DNA from: JAJDYQ01 sp963662865
GTDB taxonomy: Bacteria > Pseudomonadota > Gammaproteobacteria > JAJDYQ01
Length of the DNA: 64,000 nucleotides
Assembly (NCBI GenBank): GCA_963662865.1
Contig: OY759969.1
Location: 248,001 to 312,000, forward strand
Reading direction: 5' to 3'
The position numbers were made by a program, and so were the translations under genes. The notes beneath the pieces were generated by a model. The model searched no databases and was not told the DNA's origin. It was given only the letters and a program-made list of their open reading frames with translations. Positions 1 through 8,948 of this stretch are shown in pieces (position 1 is the stretch's first letter; each line of letters starts with the position of its first letter).

Positions 1-984
1 TATGACGCTTCTATAAGCCTTGTACTGTTCTTCTTCATCTGGAAGATTTTCTCGGTTTATGAACATATATTCCGTTCGAAGCAGTCCTACGCCAGTGCAG
101 CCAGACTTCTTCGCCAATCGGATGTCATCGGGTAGCTCAATGTTTGCCTGTAATTCTATGGTTTCCCCGTTAAGCGAAACGGCTTTTTGATCACACAGTT
201 TATCCAGAGCTTTTTGTCGATTCCTGTAATCCTGTATCTTTTGCCGGTACCAGCGTTGTATATGACGATCAGGTGAGCTGATAACGGCATTATGCTCGCC
301 ATCAATAATAATGGGTTCACCGCTTTCAAACAGATGCTGTGCCCTGTGTACGCCAAAAATTGCCGGTATATCAAGGCTGCGAGCCAGAATCGCTGTATGT
401 GAAAGCGGGCCGCCGAACTCAGTTATAAAGCCTGCGATACCTCTTTGATGTATTGCGATGAGTTCAGCCGGACCGATATCGTCAATTACAAGAACCTGCC
501 TGGACAAATCTTTAATCTTTGTGACCATGTCAGAGAGAGAAGCCTCTTGTAGTAACAGGCGCTGAATACGATTAACGATGTGCGTAATATCGTGACGACG
601 GGCCTTTAAATATGTGTCATCAATATTCTCAAAGACCTGTAGAAGAGCATTATGTTGCTGTTTTAAGGCCCATTCGGCATTACAGGATTCTTTTGCAATA
701 ATTTCCAGTGGAGTTTTATATAACGTCGGATCTTCCAGCATGAGTAACTGCGTATTGATAAGCGTACGTATATCGGCAGGTGATTCGCCGGGCAGGTCGC
801 TGCTTATATCGATAAGGCGTTGTTTCGCGCTTTCAATGGCCTGATGATAGCGCTGCTGTTCTGCTGGAATTTTTTCAGACTGTAAATTTCGATAGGTAAT
901 ATTGATATGTCCACGTGGCACAATTGTGGCAGTGCCGACGGCAATACGTCGAGAGACACCTGTCCCGTGAATGTGTGCCGACAT
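1..984 (-). CDS. ptsI: PTS enzyme I, phosphoenolpyruvate-protein phosphotransferase (3' part missing)
   Basis: Cytoplasmic enzyme I takes phosphate from PEP and passes it to HPr. The first 328 codons are in the window; the rest, with the PEP-binding barrel, lies beyond position 1. The start is the ATG at 984, five bases after the HPr stop, giving MSAHIHGTGVSRRIAVGTA, the usual enzyme I opening. The phosphorylated histidine sits in GGPLSHTAILARSL at about residue 195, and the start of the PEP-binding barrel is seen as GCTGVGLLRTEYMF near residue 300. There is no N-terminal GAF domain, so it is PtsI-type rather than PtsP (EI-Ntr). It is the last gene of the rpoN-hpf-ptsN-HPr series and would feed EIIA-Ntr. 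No sugar permease is seen in the window, which suits a regulatory PTS. Confidence 0.93.
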   Translation of the reverse strand, partial: MSAHIHGTGVSRRIAVGTATIVPRGHINITYRNLQSEKIPAEQQRYHQAIESAKQRLIDISSDLPGESPADIRTLINTQLLMLEDPTLYKTPLEIIAKESCNAEWALKQQHNALLQVFENIDDTYLKARRHDITHIVNRIQRLLLQEASLSDMVTKIKDLSRQVLVIDDIGPAELIAIHQRGIAGFITEFGGPLSHTAILARSLDIPAIFGVHRAQHLFESGEPIIIDGEHNAVISSPDRHIQRWYRQKIQDYRNRQKALDKLCDQKAVSLNGETIELQANIELPDDIRLAKKSGCTGVGLLRTEYMFINRENLPDEEEQYKAYRSVI

Positions 985-989
985 ATCAA

Positions 990-1262
990 TTAAACCGTCT
1001 CGTCGAAGCCCGTAGTCACCAGTGCGCATAAGGCATCCAGGGCCTCGGCTTCGTCCCTGCCATCGGTACAGATAATAATCTCCGAGTCTTGAGATGCGGC
1101 CAGCATCATCACGCCCATGATACTTTTGCCGTCCACTTTTTTATCATCTGCTGATATATTGATTTTGGATTGAAATTGGTTAGCCAGCTTCACGAAGTTT
1201 GCCGAGGGACGAGCATGCAGGCCTTTGGAGTTGACGATAGTTACCGTGCGTGATGTCCCCAT
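990..1262 (-). CDS. ptsO: HPr-family phosphocarrier (NPr-like)
   Basis: Small 90-residue phosphocarrier that accepts phosphate from enzyme I and hands it to EIIA-Ntr. The active histidine is in NSKGLHARPSANF (His16), and the conserved serine of HPr proteins is in GKSIMGVMML (Ser47). The length is that of the family. It lies 21 bases after ptsN and 5 bases before ptsI in one operon. In E. coli rapZ separates ptsN and ptsO; here rapZ is absent. The name NPr (ptsO) rather than ptsH rests on this context; the sequence alone does not tell the two apart with certainty. The Ser47 site could be a target of HPr kinase in some proteobacteria, but no hprK is seen in the window. Confidence 0.92.
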   Translation of the reverse strand: MGTSRTVTIVNSKGLHARPSANFVKLANQFQSKINISADDKKVDGKSIMGVMMLAASQDSEIIICTDGRDEAEALDALCALVTTGFDETV

Positions 1263-1283
1263 ATTCTTTATCGTTCCTAATAG

Positions 1284-1751
1284 TCAGGCGGCTGCGCTTT
1301 GTTGCCTGTGGTGGATAGTATTAAGAATATCCTGGGGAAGTTCAGCTTTACGGATTTTCCGGCATAACTCCGGGTCACTAAACAGCTCTGCCAGGTATGC
1401 CAGAATCTGCAGATGTTCTTTATCGGATTTTTCAGGAACAACAAGACAGAAGACGATGTCAACATATTCCTGATCCGGACTATCAAAATTTATTGGTCTT
1501 TGCAGGGTGAGCATGGCCGCAAAGGATTGTTGCAGACCCACAAGACGACAATGAGGCAAGGCAACGCCTGAACCCAATCCGGTGCTGCCCAGTCGCTCTC
1601 TCATAATCAGGTTATCAAATATCTGTTTCCGGTTATGACTTTCAATATCACATGAAAGCAGTTTGCTAAGCGTTTCCAGCACTTTTTTCTTGCTTCCCAG
1701 ATCAACATTGGAATTTGTACGTTCCTGGTTCAGTAAGCTAAAGATGTTCAT
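1284..1751 (-). CDS. ptsN: PTS EIIA-Ntr component
   Basis: Regulatory EIIA of the nitrogen-type PTS; in relatives its phosphorylation state affects potassium transport, nitrogen metabolism and envelope stress. 155 residues, the usual length. The phosphorylated histidine is in SGVALPHCRL (His67), with the family motif RERLGSTGLGSG just before it. It sits between hpf and the HPr gene, the same place as in E. coli and pseudomonads. No membrane segment is present, as expected for a cytoplasmic protein. Confidence 0.95.
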   Translation of the reverse strand: MNIFSLLNQERTNSNVDLGSKKKVLETLSKLLSCDIESHNRKQIFDNLIMRERLGSTGLGSGVALPHCRLVGLQQSFAAMLTLQRPINFDSPDQEYVDIVFCLVVPEKSDKEHLQILAYLAELFSDPELCRKIRKAELPQDILNTIHHRQQSAAA

Positions 1752-1775
1752 GGGCTTGAATATAAATTAAAGAAA

Positions 1776-2102
1776 TCAGACATCAGTGACCCGGGAAGGT
1801 TTAGGGGAGCGGTGTCTTTCTTGGGAATGCTTTTCCTTGTATTTCCTGATCTGACGCTCAAGTTTATCAACCAGAGAGTCAATAGCTGCGTACATATCTT
1901 CCTGTACGGAATCAGCAAACACATTGCTTCCATTCAATCGGACCGTTGCTTCGGCGCGATGCCGGTTTTTTTCGACGCTAAGAATAACGTGGGTGTTGGT
2001 AACCTGATCGAAATGACGTTCCAGACGCCCCATTTTCTCATTGACATACGTTCTGAGCGAGTCGGTTACATTCATACGATGTCCAGTCAGATCAACGTGC
2101 AT
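1776..2102 (-). CDS. hpf: Ribosome hibernation-promoting factor, short form
   Basis: Binds the 30S subunit in stationary phase and helps form inactive 100S ribosomes. 108 residues, so the short HPF type without the C-terminal dimerisation domain of long HPF. The start MHVDLTGHRMNVTDSLRTYV and the middle segment with NVFADSVQEDMYAAIDSL match the HPF/YfiA fold. The basic tail (RKYKEKHSQERHRSPKPSR) is longer and more charged than in E. coli. It follows rpoN by 21 bases and precedes ptsN by 24, the conserved order. Confidence 0.95.
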   Translation of the reverse strand: MHVDLTGHRMNVTDSLRTYVNEKMGRLERHFDQVTNTHVILSVEKNRHRAEATVRLNGSNVFADSVQEDMYAAIDSLVDKLERQIRKYKEKHSQERHRSPKPSRVTDV

Positions 2103-2123
2103 TATGGTTCTCCTTTTGTTTAA

Positions 2124-3554
2124 TCAGGCGCGTAAACGCCTTTCGTTGGAAGGTGGAATCAACAGGCTTTCCCGATACTTTGCTACGGTTCGGCGAGCCA
2201 CCTTGATTCCTCTTTGTTCAAGCAGTTGGGCCAGTTTGCTATCACTAAGTGGTTTGCGATCATTTTCTGAAGCGATCAGTTTCTTAATTATGGCGCGTAT
2301 GGCAGTAGAAGAACATTCTCCACCGCTTGCGGTATTTACATGGCTGGAAAAGAAATACTTTAATTCGTAAGTCCCGCGGGGAGTATGCATATATTTTTGG
2401 GTTGTTACCCGGGAAATAGTAGACTCATGCATGTCCACAGCTTCTGCGATATCGCGTAAAACCAGAGGTTTCATATGCTCCTCACCATGCTCAAAAAATT
2501 CCTGTTGCTGCCGGACAATGAGTGTGGCAACTTTTAGCAGTGTATCATTTCTGTTTCGCAGGCTCTTAAGAAACCAGCGCGCTTCCTGCAGATTATTTTT
2601 CAGGAATTGATTATCCCGGCTGTCATCAGAGCGCCGGATAAGGGCGGCATAGTAATCGTTTATTCTGAGCTGTGGCGAGAAATCAGCGTTAAGCATGGTC
2701 TGCCATTGGCCTTTTATTCTACGAACCAGGATATCGGGCATGATGTATTCAGTAGGCATTACGCTGATGCGGCTCCCGGGCCTGGGGCTTAACGTCTGAA
2801 TGGTGTTCACGGCACACTGTATTACCTCGCCCGGATAGCCTGAATCCTTGCTGATGCGGGCATAATCCTTGCGACAAAGACTATCGAAACAGTCCCTGAC
2901 GATCTGTAAAGCCAACTGCCTTTCTTGATTCGCGGGTAATTGTTCGAGCTGTAGCAGCAGGCACTCGCGCAGGTTTCTGGCACCAACCCCGGTCGGGTCA
3001 AAATGCTGAATTATATTCAGAACGACATCAATCTCCGCGTTTGTTATTTCCAGATCTTCAGGCAGTATCGAACATATTTCATCAGCACCCACACTTAGAT
3101 AACCGTTGTCATCAATGGCATTAATCAGTGCGTCCGCTATGAGCCGGTCGCTGTCGCTTAACTGCATGGTGTTGGCCTGAGAGTATAAGTGTCCCCTTAA
3201 ATCCTCCCCGGTTGCGGGGAAGTCAACGGATTTATCGTCTGAGTTGTAGCCTGGGGAGCGTGCCGGGTATTCGCTGCTACGACCCCATTCGGCTTCATTG
3301 GGTGTTGTCTGTTGGAATTGGTCGTATTCGGCATCGGGATTTTCCCCGGTCGATTGGGTTGAATTGTCTGTTTGCCGATTATTGGTGGTGGTATTGTCGT
3401 CATCGAACTCCAGCAACGGATTATTCTCAATAGCCTGCTGGATTTCAGTCTGCAAGTCCAGGGAAGAAAGCTGTAACAATCTAATCGCCTGTTGTAACTG
3501 AGGCGTCATGGACAATTGCTGCCCAAGGCGAAGTTGTAAACTTTGCTTCATCAA
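2124..3554 (-). CDS. rpoN: RNA polymerase sigma-54 factor
   Basis: Alternative sigma factor that reads -24/-12 promoters and needs AAA+ activators. 476 residues. Region I is the glutamine/leucine-rich start (QSLQLRLGQQLSMTPQLQQA), region II is the acidic Asn/Gln/Thr-rich stretch around residues 50-115, then the core-binding domain, and at the end the helix-turn-helix and the RpoN box ARRTVAKYRE at 453-462. The window also holds a sigma-54 activator (pilR) and two perfect sigma-54 promoters before the pilin genes, so at least part of its regulon is close by. It lies 89 bases behind lptB, as in E. coli. Confidence 0.97.
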   Translation of the reverse strand: MMKQSLQLRLGQQLSMTPQLQQAIRLLQLSSLDLQTEIQQAIENNPLLEFDDDNTTTNNRQTDNSTQSTGENPDAEYDQFQQTTPNEAEWGRSSEYPARSPGYNSDDKSVDFPATGEDLRGHLYSQANTMQLSDSDRLIADALINAIDDNGYLSVGADEICSILPEDLEITNAEIDVVLNIIQHFDPTGVGARNLRECLLLQLEQLPANQERQLALQIVRDCFDSLCRKDYARISKDSGYPGEVIQCAVNTIQTLSPRPGSRISVMPTEYIMPDILVRRIKGQWQTMLNADFSPQLRINDYYAALIRRSDDSRDNQFLKNNLQEARWFLKSLRNRNDTLLKVATLIVRQQQEFFEHGEEHMKPLVLRDIAEAVDMHESTISRVTTQKYMHTPRGTYELKYFFSSHVNTASGGECSSTAIRAIIKKLIASENDRKPLSDSKLAQLLEQRGIKVARRTVAKYRESLLIPPSNERRLRA

Positions 3555-3643
3555 GAAATAATCTTCCTCTTTATAATTTAATTGTAGTTCATAAATACCG
3601 GTTTTGCAGGATTATGAACGTGCCGGAAGACAGCAGGCCCTGA

Positions 3644-4369
3644 TCAAAGGCGGAAATTCTCACCGAGATAAACTTGTCTAACACGTTGATTTTCAAGTAT
3701 ATGATCCGGGTCACCATCAACGATAACCTGACCGTTACTGATGATGTAGGCTCGGTCACAGATTCCGAGAGTTTCGCGGACACTGTGATCAGTAATCAAA
3801 ATGCCGATATTTTTATCTCTTAAATGCGTGATCAGATGTTGAATCTCACTGACTGAGACAGGATCAACCCCGGCAAACGGTTCGTCCAGCAGCATAAAGC
3901 GAGGTTGGGCGGCCAATGCACGGGCGATTTCCACGCGCCGCCGCTCTCCGCCGGACAGGCTGATAGCCAATGATTGTCTGAGGTGGTGAACATGTAACTC
4001 CATCAGGAGCTCTTCCAGGATAAATTCCCGTTCGTCTGCCGACAGCTCCGGGCGTGTTTCCAGGATAGCCATGATGTTTTCGGCAACGCTGAGTTTACGG
4101 AATACGGACGCCTCTTGCGGCAGGTAACCCAATCCCATGCGTGCGCGTTTGTACATGGGATAACGGGTAATATCTTTCTGGTCCAGGATGATATTGCCTT
4201 CATCGCAGGGGGTAAGCCCCGTTATCATGTAAAAGCAGACCGTTTTGCCCGCCCCGTTGGGTCCCAGCAGGCCGACCACCTCACCGCTGTTTACATTGAG
4301 TGAGACACCATTGACAATTTTTCTCCCCCCGTAGATCTTGCAGAGATTGCGGATACTGAGAGAAACCAT
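3644..4369 (-). CDS. lptB: LPS export ABC transporter ATPase
   Basis: Cytoplasmic ATPase that drives lipopolysaccharide extraction from the inner membrane with LptF/LptG (not in the window). 241 residues. Walker A GPNGAGKT near residue 37, ABC signature LSGGERRRVEIARAL near 138, Walker B FMLLDEPFAGVDP near 156, and the switch histidine in ITDHSVRETL. The start codon is the ATG at 4369, directly touching the lptA stop at 4370, so the pair is probably translationally coupled. The C-terminal extension (QVYLGENFRL) is typical of LptB. Confidence 0.97.
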   Translation of the reverse strand: MVSLSIRNLCKIYGGRKIVNGVSLNVNSGEVVGLLGPNGAGKTVCFYMITGLTPCDEGNIILDQKDITRYPMYKRARMGLGYLPQEASVFRKLSVAENIMAILETRPELSADEREFILEELLMELHVHHLRQSLAISLSGGERRRVEIARALAAQPRFMLLDEPFAGVDPVSVSEIQHLITHLRDKNIGILITDHSVRETLGICDRAYIISNGQVIVDGDPDHILENQRVRQVYLGENFRL

Positions 4370-4885
4370 TCAGTTGAATTGCTCGGGTTGGATAGTCATG
4401 CGGACCCGGTCCCTGGACTCTGTGCCGGTATCTGTGGAGCCGATATTACCTTGTGCCCTGATGCTATCGTTTTTGTTGTCGTACTCAATAATATTGCCTG
4501 TGAACAGACTGTCTTCCTGCTTGATTTTTGCTGATCTTTCCAGTTTTATCAGGTTGCGCTGCGGATAGAACTGTAGTTTATGTGCCTCTGCGGTAACGTC
4601 CTGCCTCTTGTTATCCGGACGCTGCCGGTAGGTTGCCGGTTTCCCGGTTACGGTGACCGTGTTGGTTTTACCATCTTTCCTTTCGATCACCAGAGCATCC
4701 CCGGTTACCTTCATTGTGCCCTGTTTGACATCGACATTGCCCCGGTAAATTGTCAGCCCTGTCCTGTCGTCGTTTTCCACGGAATCGGCCTCTATTGTCA
4801 TGGGTTTATCTTTATCAGTGGACAAGGACATAGCGGGACCGGGGCAGAAAAACAGTAAAACAATCAGAATATATTTATGGTTCAT
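4370..4885 (-). CDS. lptA: Periplasmic LPS bridge protein
   Basis: Forms the periplasmic bridge that carries LPS from the inner membrane complex to LptD. 171 residues with an N-terminal signal peptide (IVLLFFCPGPAMS) and an OstA/LptA beta-jellyroll body: PMTIEADSVENDDRTGLTIY, then NVDVKQGTMKVTGDALVIER. Its start overlaps the end of lptC by 11 bases, and its stop abuts lptB. Order and spacing are those of the conserved lptCAB cluster. Confidence 0.94.
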   Translation of the reverse strand: MNHKYILIVLLFFCPGPAMSLSTDKDKPMTIEADSVENDDRTGLTIYRGNVDVKQGTMKVTGDALVIERKDGKTNTVTVTGKPATYRQRPDNKRQDVTAEAHKLQFYPQRNLIKLERSAKIKQEDSLFTGNIIEYDNKNDSIRAQGNIGSTDTGTESRDRVRMTIQPEQFN

Positions 4886-5471
4886 GTCGTCCTCTTACCT
4901 GTGATTGCAGTCGATATTTCCCCAGCTCGGTCCATGCCTGCATACCCGTACCAGAAATTTCATGCCTTGAGGTTTTGATGGTGATCGGCCCGGGAGTTTC
5001 CATGTATCTCGATGCCTGATCAATAAACAGCCTTTCAGTCCGGATATCAAGCAGGTCATTCATCCTGCCTTTGGGCTGATGGATATGGACGCTGCCCGTC
5101 AGGTGTACTTCCCTGCCGTCTTCGAGTAAACGGGCCTGATCTGCCGTTACGGTAATGCGCGAACGCTGCCGGGGAAACTGTTGCAGGTGGATTTTTTCAA
5201 CCTCGACACCATCATCATCACCGGGAAGCTGAATCATGGACTGTCCACGGGCCCGGTATTGCGGATGGCCCGGTCTGTCGTACTGGTGGAGCACAAAGCC
5301 TTCCAAATAAAAGTCAGGACGGTCACCAGCCTCGCGCAGCTCATTTTCCTGTACAGCATGGATAATGCCCTCCAGCCACCAGATCGCTATTGCAATCAGT
5401 GCGAGCGACACCAAAGAAAAAAAACGACTGCCTGTCACTGTGGAGAAGAGAGATTGCATAGCCTGAATCAA
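4875..5471 (-). CDS. lptC: LPS export protein, inner-membrane anchored
   Basis: Bitopic inner-membrane protein that takes LPS from LptB2FG to LptA. 198 residues: one N-terminal membrane helix (FFSLVSLALIAIAIWWLEGI, about residues 17-36) followed by a periplasmic jellyroll domain with the family pattern YRARGQSMIQLPGDDDGVEV and an OstA-like run near residues 100-150. Overlaps lptA by 11 bases. Sequence of LptC is poorly conserved between families, so the call rests on fold pattern plus position between kdsC and lptA. Confidence 0.9.
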   Translation of the reverse strand: MIQAMQSLFSTVTGSRFFSLVSLALIAIAIWWLEGIIHAVQENELREAGDRPDFYLEGFVLHQYDRPGHPQYRARGQSMIQLPGDDDGVEVEKIHLQQFPRQRSRITVTADQARLLEDGREVHLTGSVHIHQPKGRMNDLLDIRTERLFIDQASRYMETPGPITIKTSRHEISGTGMQAWTELGKYRLQSQVRGRHEP

Positions 5472-5489
5472 TAAACCGACCGAAGAATA

Positions 5490-6035
5490 TTACGGCATAT
5501 ATGGCTGCATCTCAGCCTCATACAGCCCTTTGGCCTGTAGCAGCATCTCACTGACGTCACGTCCGGCACCCTGTCCGCCGGGCCTTGGTGTTTTCCAGTG
5601 ACAGTGCTCCAGGACCAGGGGATGGGCATCGTTAACGGCTATCGCCAGCCCGACCCTGTATAAAACAGGCAGGTCAACGACATCATCACCTACATAAGCA
5701 ATTTTGCTTAATTCCAGTCCCGTTGTTTTCACCAATTCATCAAGCGCACTGGCCTTATCATGTTGACCCTGATAGACAATGTCGATTTCGAGGTTGGCCA
5801 TCCGATGCAAAACGGCCTGTGATGATCGGCCAGTGATTATGGCCGTCTGTATGCCATTGTTGTGCAGCATTTTGAAACCATGACCATCCCGGGAATTAAA
5901 AGCCTTGTACTCCTGCCCGTCGTCGCCAAAAAAGAGGCTGCCATTGGTCAGTACACCGTCAACATCAAAGCCGACAAGCTCAATATGACGTGCCCTGGAG
6001 AGAACGTCTTCCGTAATTTCTGTGCCGCCATTCAT
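5490..6035 (-). CDS. kdsC: 3-deoxy-D-manno-octulosonate 8-phosphate phosphatase
   Basis: HAD phosphatase that removes phosphate from KDO-8-P in the synthesis of the LPS inner core sugar. 181 residues, capless C0-type HAD: motif I FDVDGVLTNG near residue 24, motif II IITGRSS, motif III KASALDELV, motif IV VGDDVVDLPVL. It lies between kdsD and lptC and so links KDO supply to LPS export. An ATG is present at 6035; the upstream kdsD stop is 21 bases away. Confidence 0.96.
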   Translation of the reverse strand: MNGGTEITEDVLSRARHIELVGFDVDGVLTNGSLFFGDDGQEYKAFNSRDGHGFKMLHNNGIQTAIITGRSSQAVLHRMANLEIDIVYQGQHDKASALDELVKTTGLELSKIAYVGDDVVDLPVLYRVGLAIAVNDAHPLVLEHCHWKTPRPGGQGAGRDVSEMLLQAKGLYEAEMQPYMP

Positions 6036-6056
6036 GATATTCCCAGGGTCATTGAG

Positions 6057-7028
6057 CTAAGCGACCCCTGCTTTTAACAGTGTGTGCATGTTAAGGGCAC
6101 CAATAAGACGATTATTTTCGTCGGTAACCAACAGCGCATTAATTTTCTTTTCTTCCATGATTTGCAGGCCCTCGGCGGCCAGCAGGTCTGCGTTTACAGT
6201 AATGCAATCCTCCGTCATAAGGTCGCTGATAACGGTCTCATGCGGATTAATCTGTTCACTCATGTGTCGGCGCAAATCACCATCGGTGAAGATTCCCCTA
6301 ATCCTGTTTTTGTCATCAACGATGGCCGTCACACCAATGCCGGCGCGCGTGATTTCGATGACGGCCTTACTCAGAGTGGCGCTAGGGGCGATAGCCGGAA
6401 TAGCGTCCCCCGTATGCATAATATCTCGAATATGAAGCAACAACCGCCTGCCCAGGCGCCCTCCGGGGTGAGAACGTGCGAAATCCTGCTCAGTGAACCC
6501 GCGACGGTCAAGCAAGGCAATTGCCAGCGCATCACCCATGGCCAAAGCGGCAGTCGTACTTGCAGTAGGGGCAAGCCCCAGAGGGCAGGCCTCTTTTTCC
6601 ACACTGATATCAATATGGACATCGGCCTCACGGGCCAATTCAGATTTGCCATTGCCCGTCAAAGAGATGAGCGGGACTCCCAACCGTTTGATTAATGGCA
6701 CAATGCAGATAATTTCCTGCGTTCCCCCCGAGTTTGACAATGCAATCACGACATCCTGTGAAGTAATCATACCGAGGTCACCGTGACTGGCTTCACCCGG
6801 ATGCATGAAGAACGCCGGAGTTCCGGTACTTGCCAGCGTGGCCGCTATCTTGTTGCCGATATGCCCGGACTTACCCATGCCGGTTACAACGATCCGCCCC
6901 CTGCAATCCAGCATTAACACACAGGCACGAACGAAATTATCATCAATTCTCGGGATAAGGTTGGAAATGGCTTCAGTTTCCGTTTTCAGAACCGCAAGGG
7001 CCATTTCCTTAATGTGACTATCTGGCAT
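6057..7028 (-). CDS. kdsD: D-arabinose 5-phosphate isomerase
   Basis: Converts ribulose-5-phosphate to arabinose-5-phosphate for KDO synthesis. 323 residues: an N-terminal SIS domain (GRIVVTGMGKSGHIGNKIAA, then TPAFFMHPGEASHGDLGMI, with the catalytic-type histidine in HPGGRLGRRL) and two CBS domains from about residue 205 to the end (MHTGDAIPAIAP and LMTEDCITVNADLLAAEGL). The same gene pair kdsD-kdsC and its place after a YrbG antiporter are found in E. coli. The window shows no second copy. Confidence 0.96.
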   Translation of the reverse strand: MPDSHIKEMALAVLKTETEAISNLIPRIDDNFVRACVLMLDCRGRIVVTGMGKSGHIGNKIAATLASTGTPAFFMHPGEASHGDLGMITSQDVVIALSNSGGTQEIICIVPLIKRLGVPLISLTGNGKSELAREADVHIDISVEKEACPLGLAPTASTTAALAMGDALAIALLDRRGFTEQDFARSHPGGRLGRRLLLHIRDIMHTGDAIPAIAPSATLSKAVIEITRAGIGVTAIVDDKNRIRGIFTDGDLRRHMSEQINPHETVISDLMTEDCITVNADLLAAEGLQIMEEKKINALLVTDENNRLIGALNMHTLLKAGVA

Positions 7029-7034
7029 GATTTT

Positions 7035-8009
7035 TTACCGGGCACCAACGCTTACAGTGTAGAGGATGTATTCGTAAGCGACAAAACCACTTAGCAGGAC
7101 AGCGCCCTTATATCGGCTGATACGGGCCGCACCGCGAAGACCAAAAGCCATGAATAACAGCACAATGGTCAGACCGAGCATGATCGGCATATCCCGTGAA
7201 AGCGCGTCCGCCGGAAATTCTCCGGGACTTATCATGCCGGCGATACCAATAACCGCGAGCAGATTGAACATATTCGAACCGATGATATTGCCAATAATCA
7301 GATCATGCTCATCCCTGATAGCGCTCATAATTGAGGCGGCCAACTCTGGCAGGCTGGTACCAATTGCAATAACCGTCAGGCCGATAATCAAGTCACTAAT
7401 GCCAAAAGTCTGAGCGATCTTCACCGCCCCCCAAACCAGAATCTCCGCACTGACGATCAACAGGCATAACCCGACGATTAACCAGACAAGACCCCTGCGT
7501 ATGGAAATATCATGCGGAATTTCCTCATTGAACTCTTCCACCAGGGGATCACTCGATTTTTTATGGCTGGCAATATAAGCCAGCAAGAACAGAATAACGA
7601 CGATCCCGACAAGCAGAATGCCGCTGTCGATTCGACTGATATGACCATCCAGCACCAGAAAAAAAGTGGCCAGAGACACGGCCAGCAGAGCGGGAAACTC
7701 ACGCCTCAGAGTCTGGCTGTCAACCTTCAGAGGCATGATGAGCGCAGCTGCACCTAAAACCAGCGCAATATTGGCAATATTGGAACCGATGGCATTACCA
7801 AAACCGAGTTCGGGATTGCCCTGCAAGGCAGCCGTACCCGAGACCAGAATTTCCGGCGCACTGGTACCAAAGCCGACAATGATCAAGCCGATGATTAATG
7901 GCGACACCTTCAGAGCATCCGCTGTACCCGCTGCGCCATAGATAAACCGGTCGGCACCATACACCAGTAGCGCAAGGCCGCCAATTACTGCGAAAATATA
8001 AAGTAGCAC
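7035..8009 (-). CDS. Calcium/sodium antiporter, YrbG family
   Basis: Inner-membrane cation exchanger of the CaCA superfamily, 324 residues with about ten membrane helices. The two inverted alpha-repeats are clear: GFGTSAPEILVSG with GFGNAIGSNIANI in the first half, and AIGTSLPELAASI with IIGNIIGSNMFNL in the second. A hydrophilic loop with acidic residues (DPLVEEFNEEIPHD) separates the halves. It starts the kdsD-lpt-rpoN series and is 6 bases from kdsD. The substrate (Ca2+ or Na+) is by family only. Confidence 0.92.
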   Translation of the reverse strand: MLLYIFAVIGGLALLVYGADRFIYGAAGTADALKVSPLIIGLIIVGFGTSAPEILVSGTAALQGNPELGFGNAIGSNIANIALVLGAAALIMPLKVDSQTLRREFPALLAVSLATFFLVLDGHISRIDSGILLVGIVVILFLLAYIASHKKSSDPLVEEFNEEIPHDISIRRGLVWLIVGLCLLIVSAEILVWGAVKIAQTFGISDLIIGLTVIAIGTSLPELAASIMSAIRDEHDLIIGNIIGSNMFNLLAVIGIAGMISPGEFPADALSRDMPIMLGLTIVLLFMAFGLRGAARISRYKGAVLLSGFVAYEYILYTVSVGAR

Positions 8010-8068
8010 TATCCCCCCTCAAATCTGGGGGGCATTCTACATGAGTGGACAATGAAAGGGAGCGTACC

Positions 8069-8728
8069 GTGAATCGGGTTTTACTGGGTTCTTATGGCTG
8101 GAATCATCCGGCATGGACAGAGACTTACTATCCGGGCGATATGCCCGAAGACTGGCGTTTACCGTATTACGCAAATCGGTTTTACACCGTAGTGCTTGAT
8201 ATCGCCGCACTGGCGATAAAGCCGGGAATCAAGCCGATTACAGAGCAACTGCAAGACTGTCATGAATCATTCTCACCGGTTATCAGGATTCAACCGGGAG
8301 CGACTGACCCCCTTCAGTTGAATGAGTGGACTGCGGTATTGAATGACGTGGGGATAATACCCACAGGCATATGGTTCGATGGCGATATAGACGATATGAA
8401 AGTCGCCGAGTGGAAAGATCAGCTAATCGGGCAGCGGATTGCCTGCTCGAGCAATCATCAGTCGCTTGATATATCCCGAATTCAAAAGCATGGTATTAAA
8501 GTGACCCTGGCGTGCCGCTCCCGGGCAGCACAACACAGGCAGCCATGCTGGCTGCTCCTGTTGGATTATCGGCAACCGCATCGCCAACAGGCACAATTCC
8601 TTGCCGATGTGACAAGAAAAGCGGCGGGAAAAGACAATAACCAGTGTTGCATCATATACAGCGGATATGAAGATATTGAAAACCTGTATAAGGTTGAGAC
8701 AATGCTGAGCCTGCTGGGCTGCCAGTGA
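8069..8728 (+). CDS. DUF72/YecE-like protein, divergent
   Basis: About 219 residues. The N-terminus VLLGSYGWNHPAWTETYYP followed by PYYANRFYTVVL resembles the opening of DUF72 (YecE) TIM-barrel proteins (GTSGW..W...FYP...WL.YYA..F.TVE). The later part does not show the usual DUF72 motifs, so this is a divergent or shortened member. Start: a GTG at 8069 has a good ribosome site (AAGGGAG at 8056-8062), better placed than the in-frame GTG at 8045. It is transcribed away from the yrbG-like gene across a 60-base gap, so the two share a divergent promoter region. Function not known. Confidence 0.62.
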   Translation: MNRVLLGSYGWNHPAWTETYYPGDMPEDWRLPYYANRFYTVVLDIAALAIKPGIKPITEQLQDCHESFSPVIRIQPGATDPLQLNEWTAVLNDVGIIPTGIWFDGDIDDMKVAEWKDQLIGQRIACSSNHQSLDISRIQKHGIKVTLACRSRAAQHRQPCWLLLLDYRQPHRQQAQFLADVTRKAAGKDNNQCCIIYSGYEDIENLYKVETMLSLLGCQ

Positions 8729-8948
8729 TTGACACCTCTAACCGGTGCCGATTGAGACAGACTGGTGGCTTTGGCAGGCCAGGAAACATCCATAGACAAC
8801 TATCGGCCACTCATTCAGGAATTAAATCAGGACAAGGGCTTGTAATCCGTCCCGGAAGGGGCTAAAGTAGCATAATCTGAAGGCATGAATCCGAGCCCTG
8901 AATCGGCCCAACAGCTTGAACACCGTCGAAGAGAGAGGAGCAACAATA

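Noticed and set aside
6084..6695. 203-codon plus-strand frame
   Set aside because: Opposite kdsD, whose motifs are clear; shadow frame.
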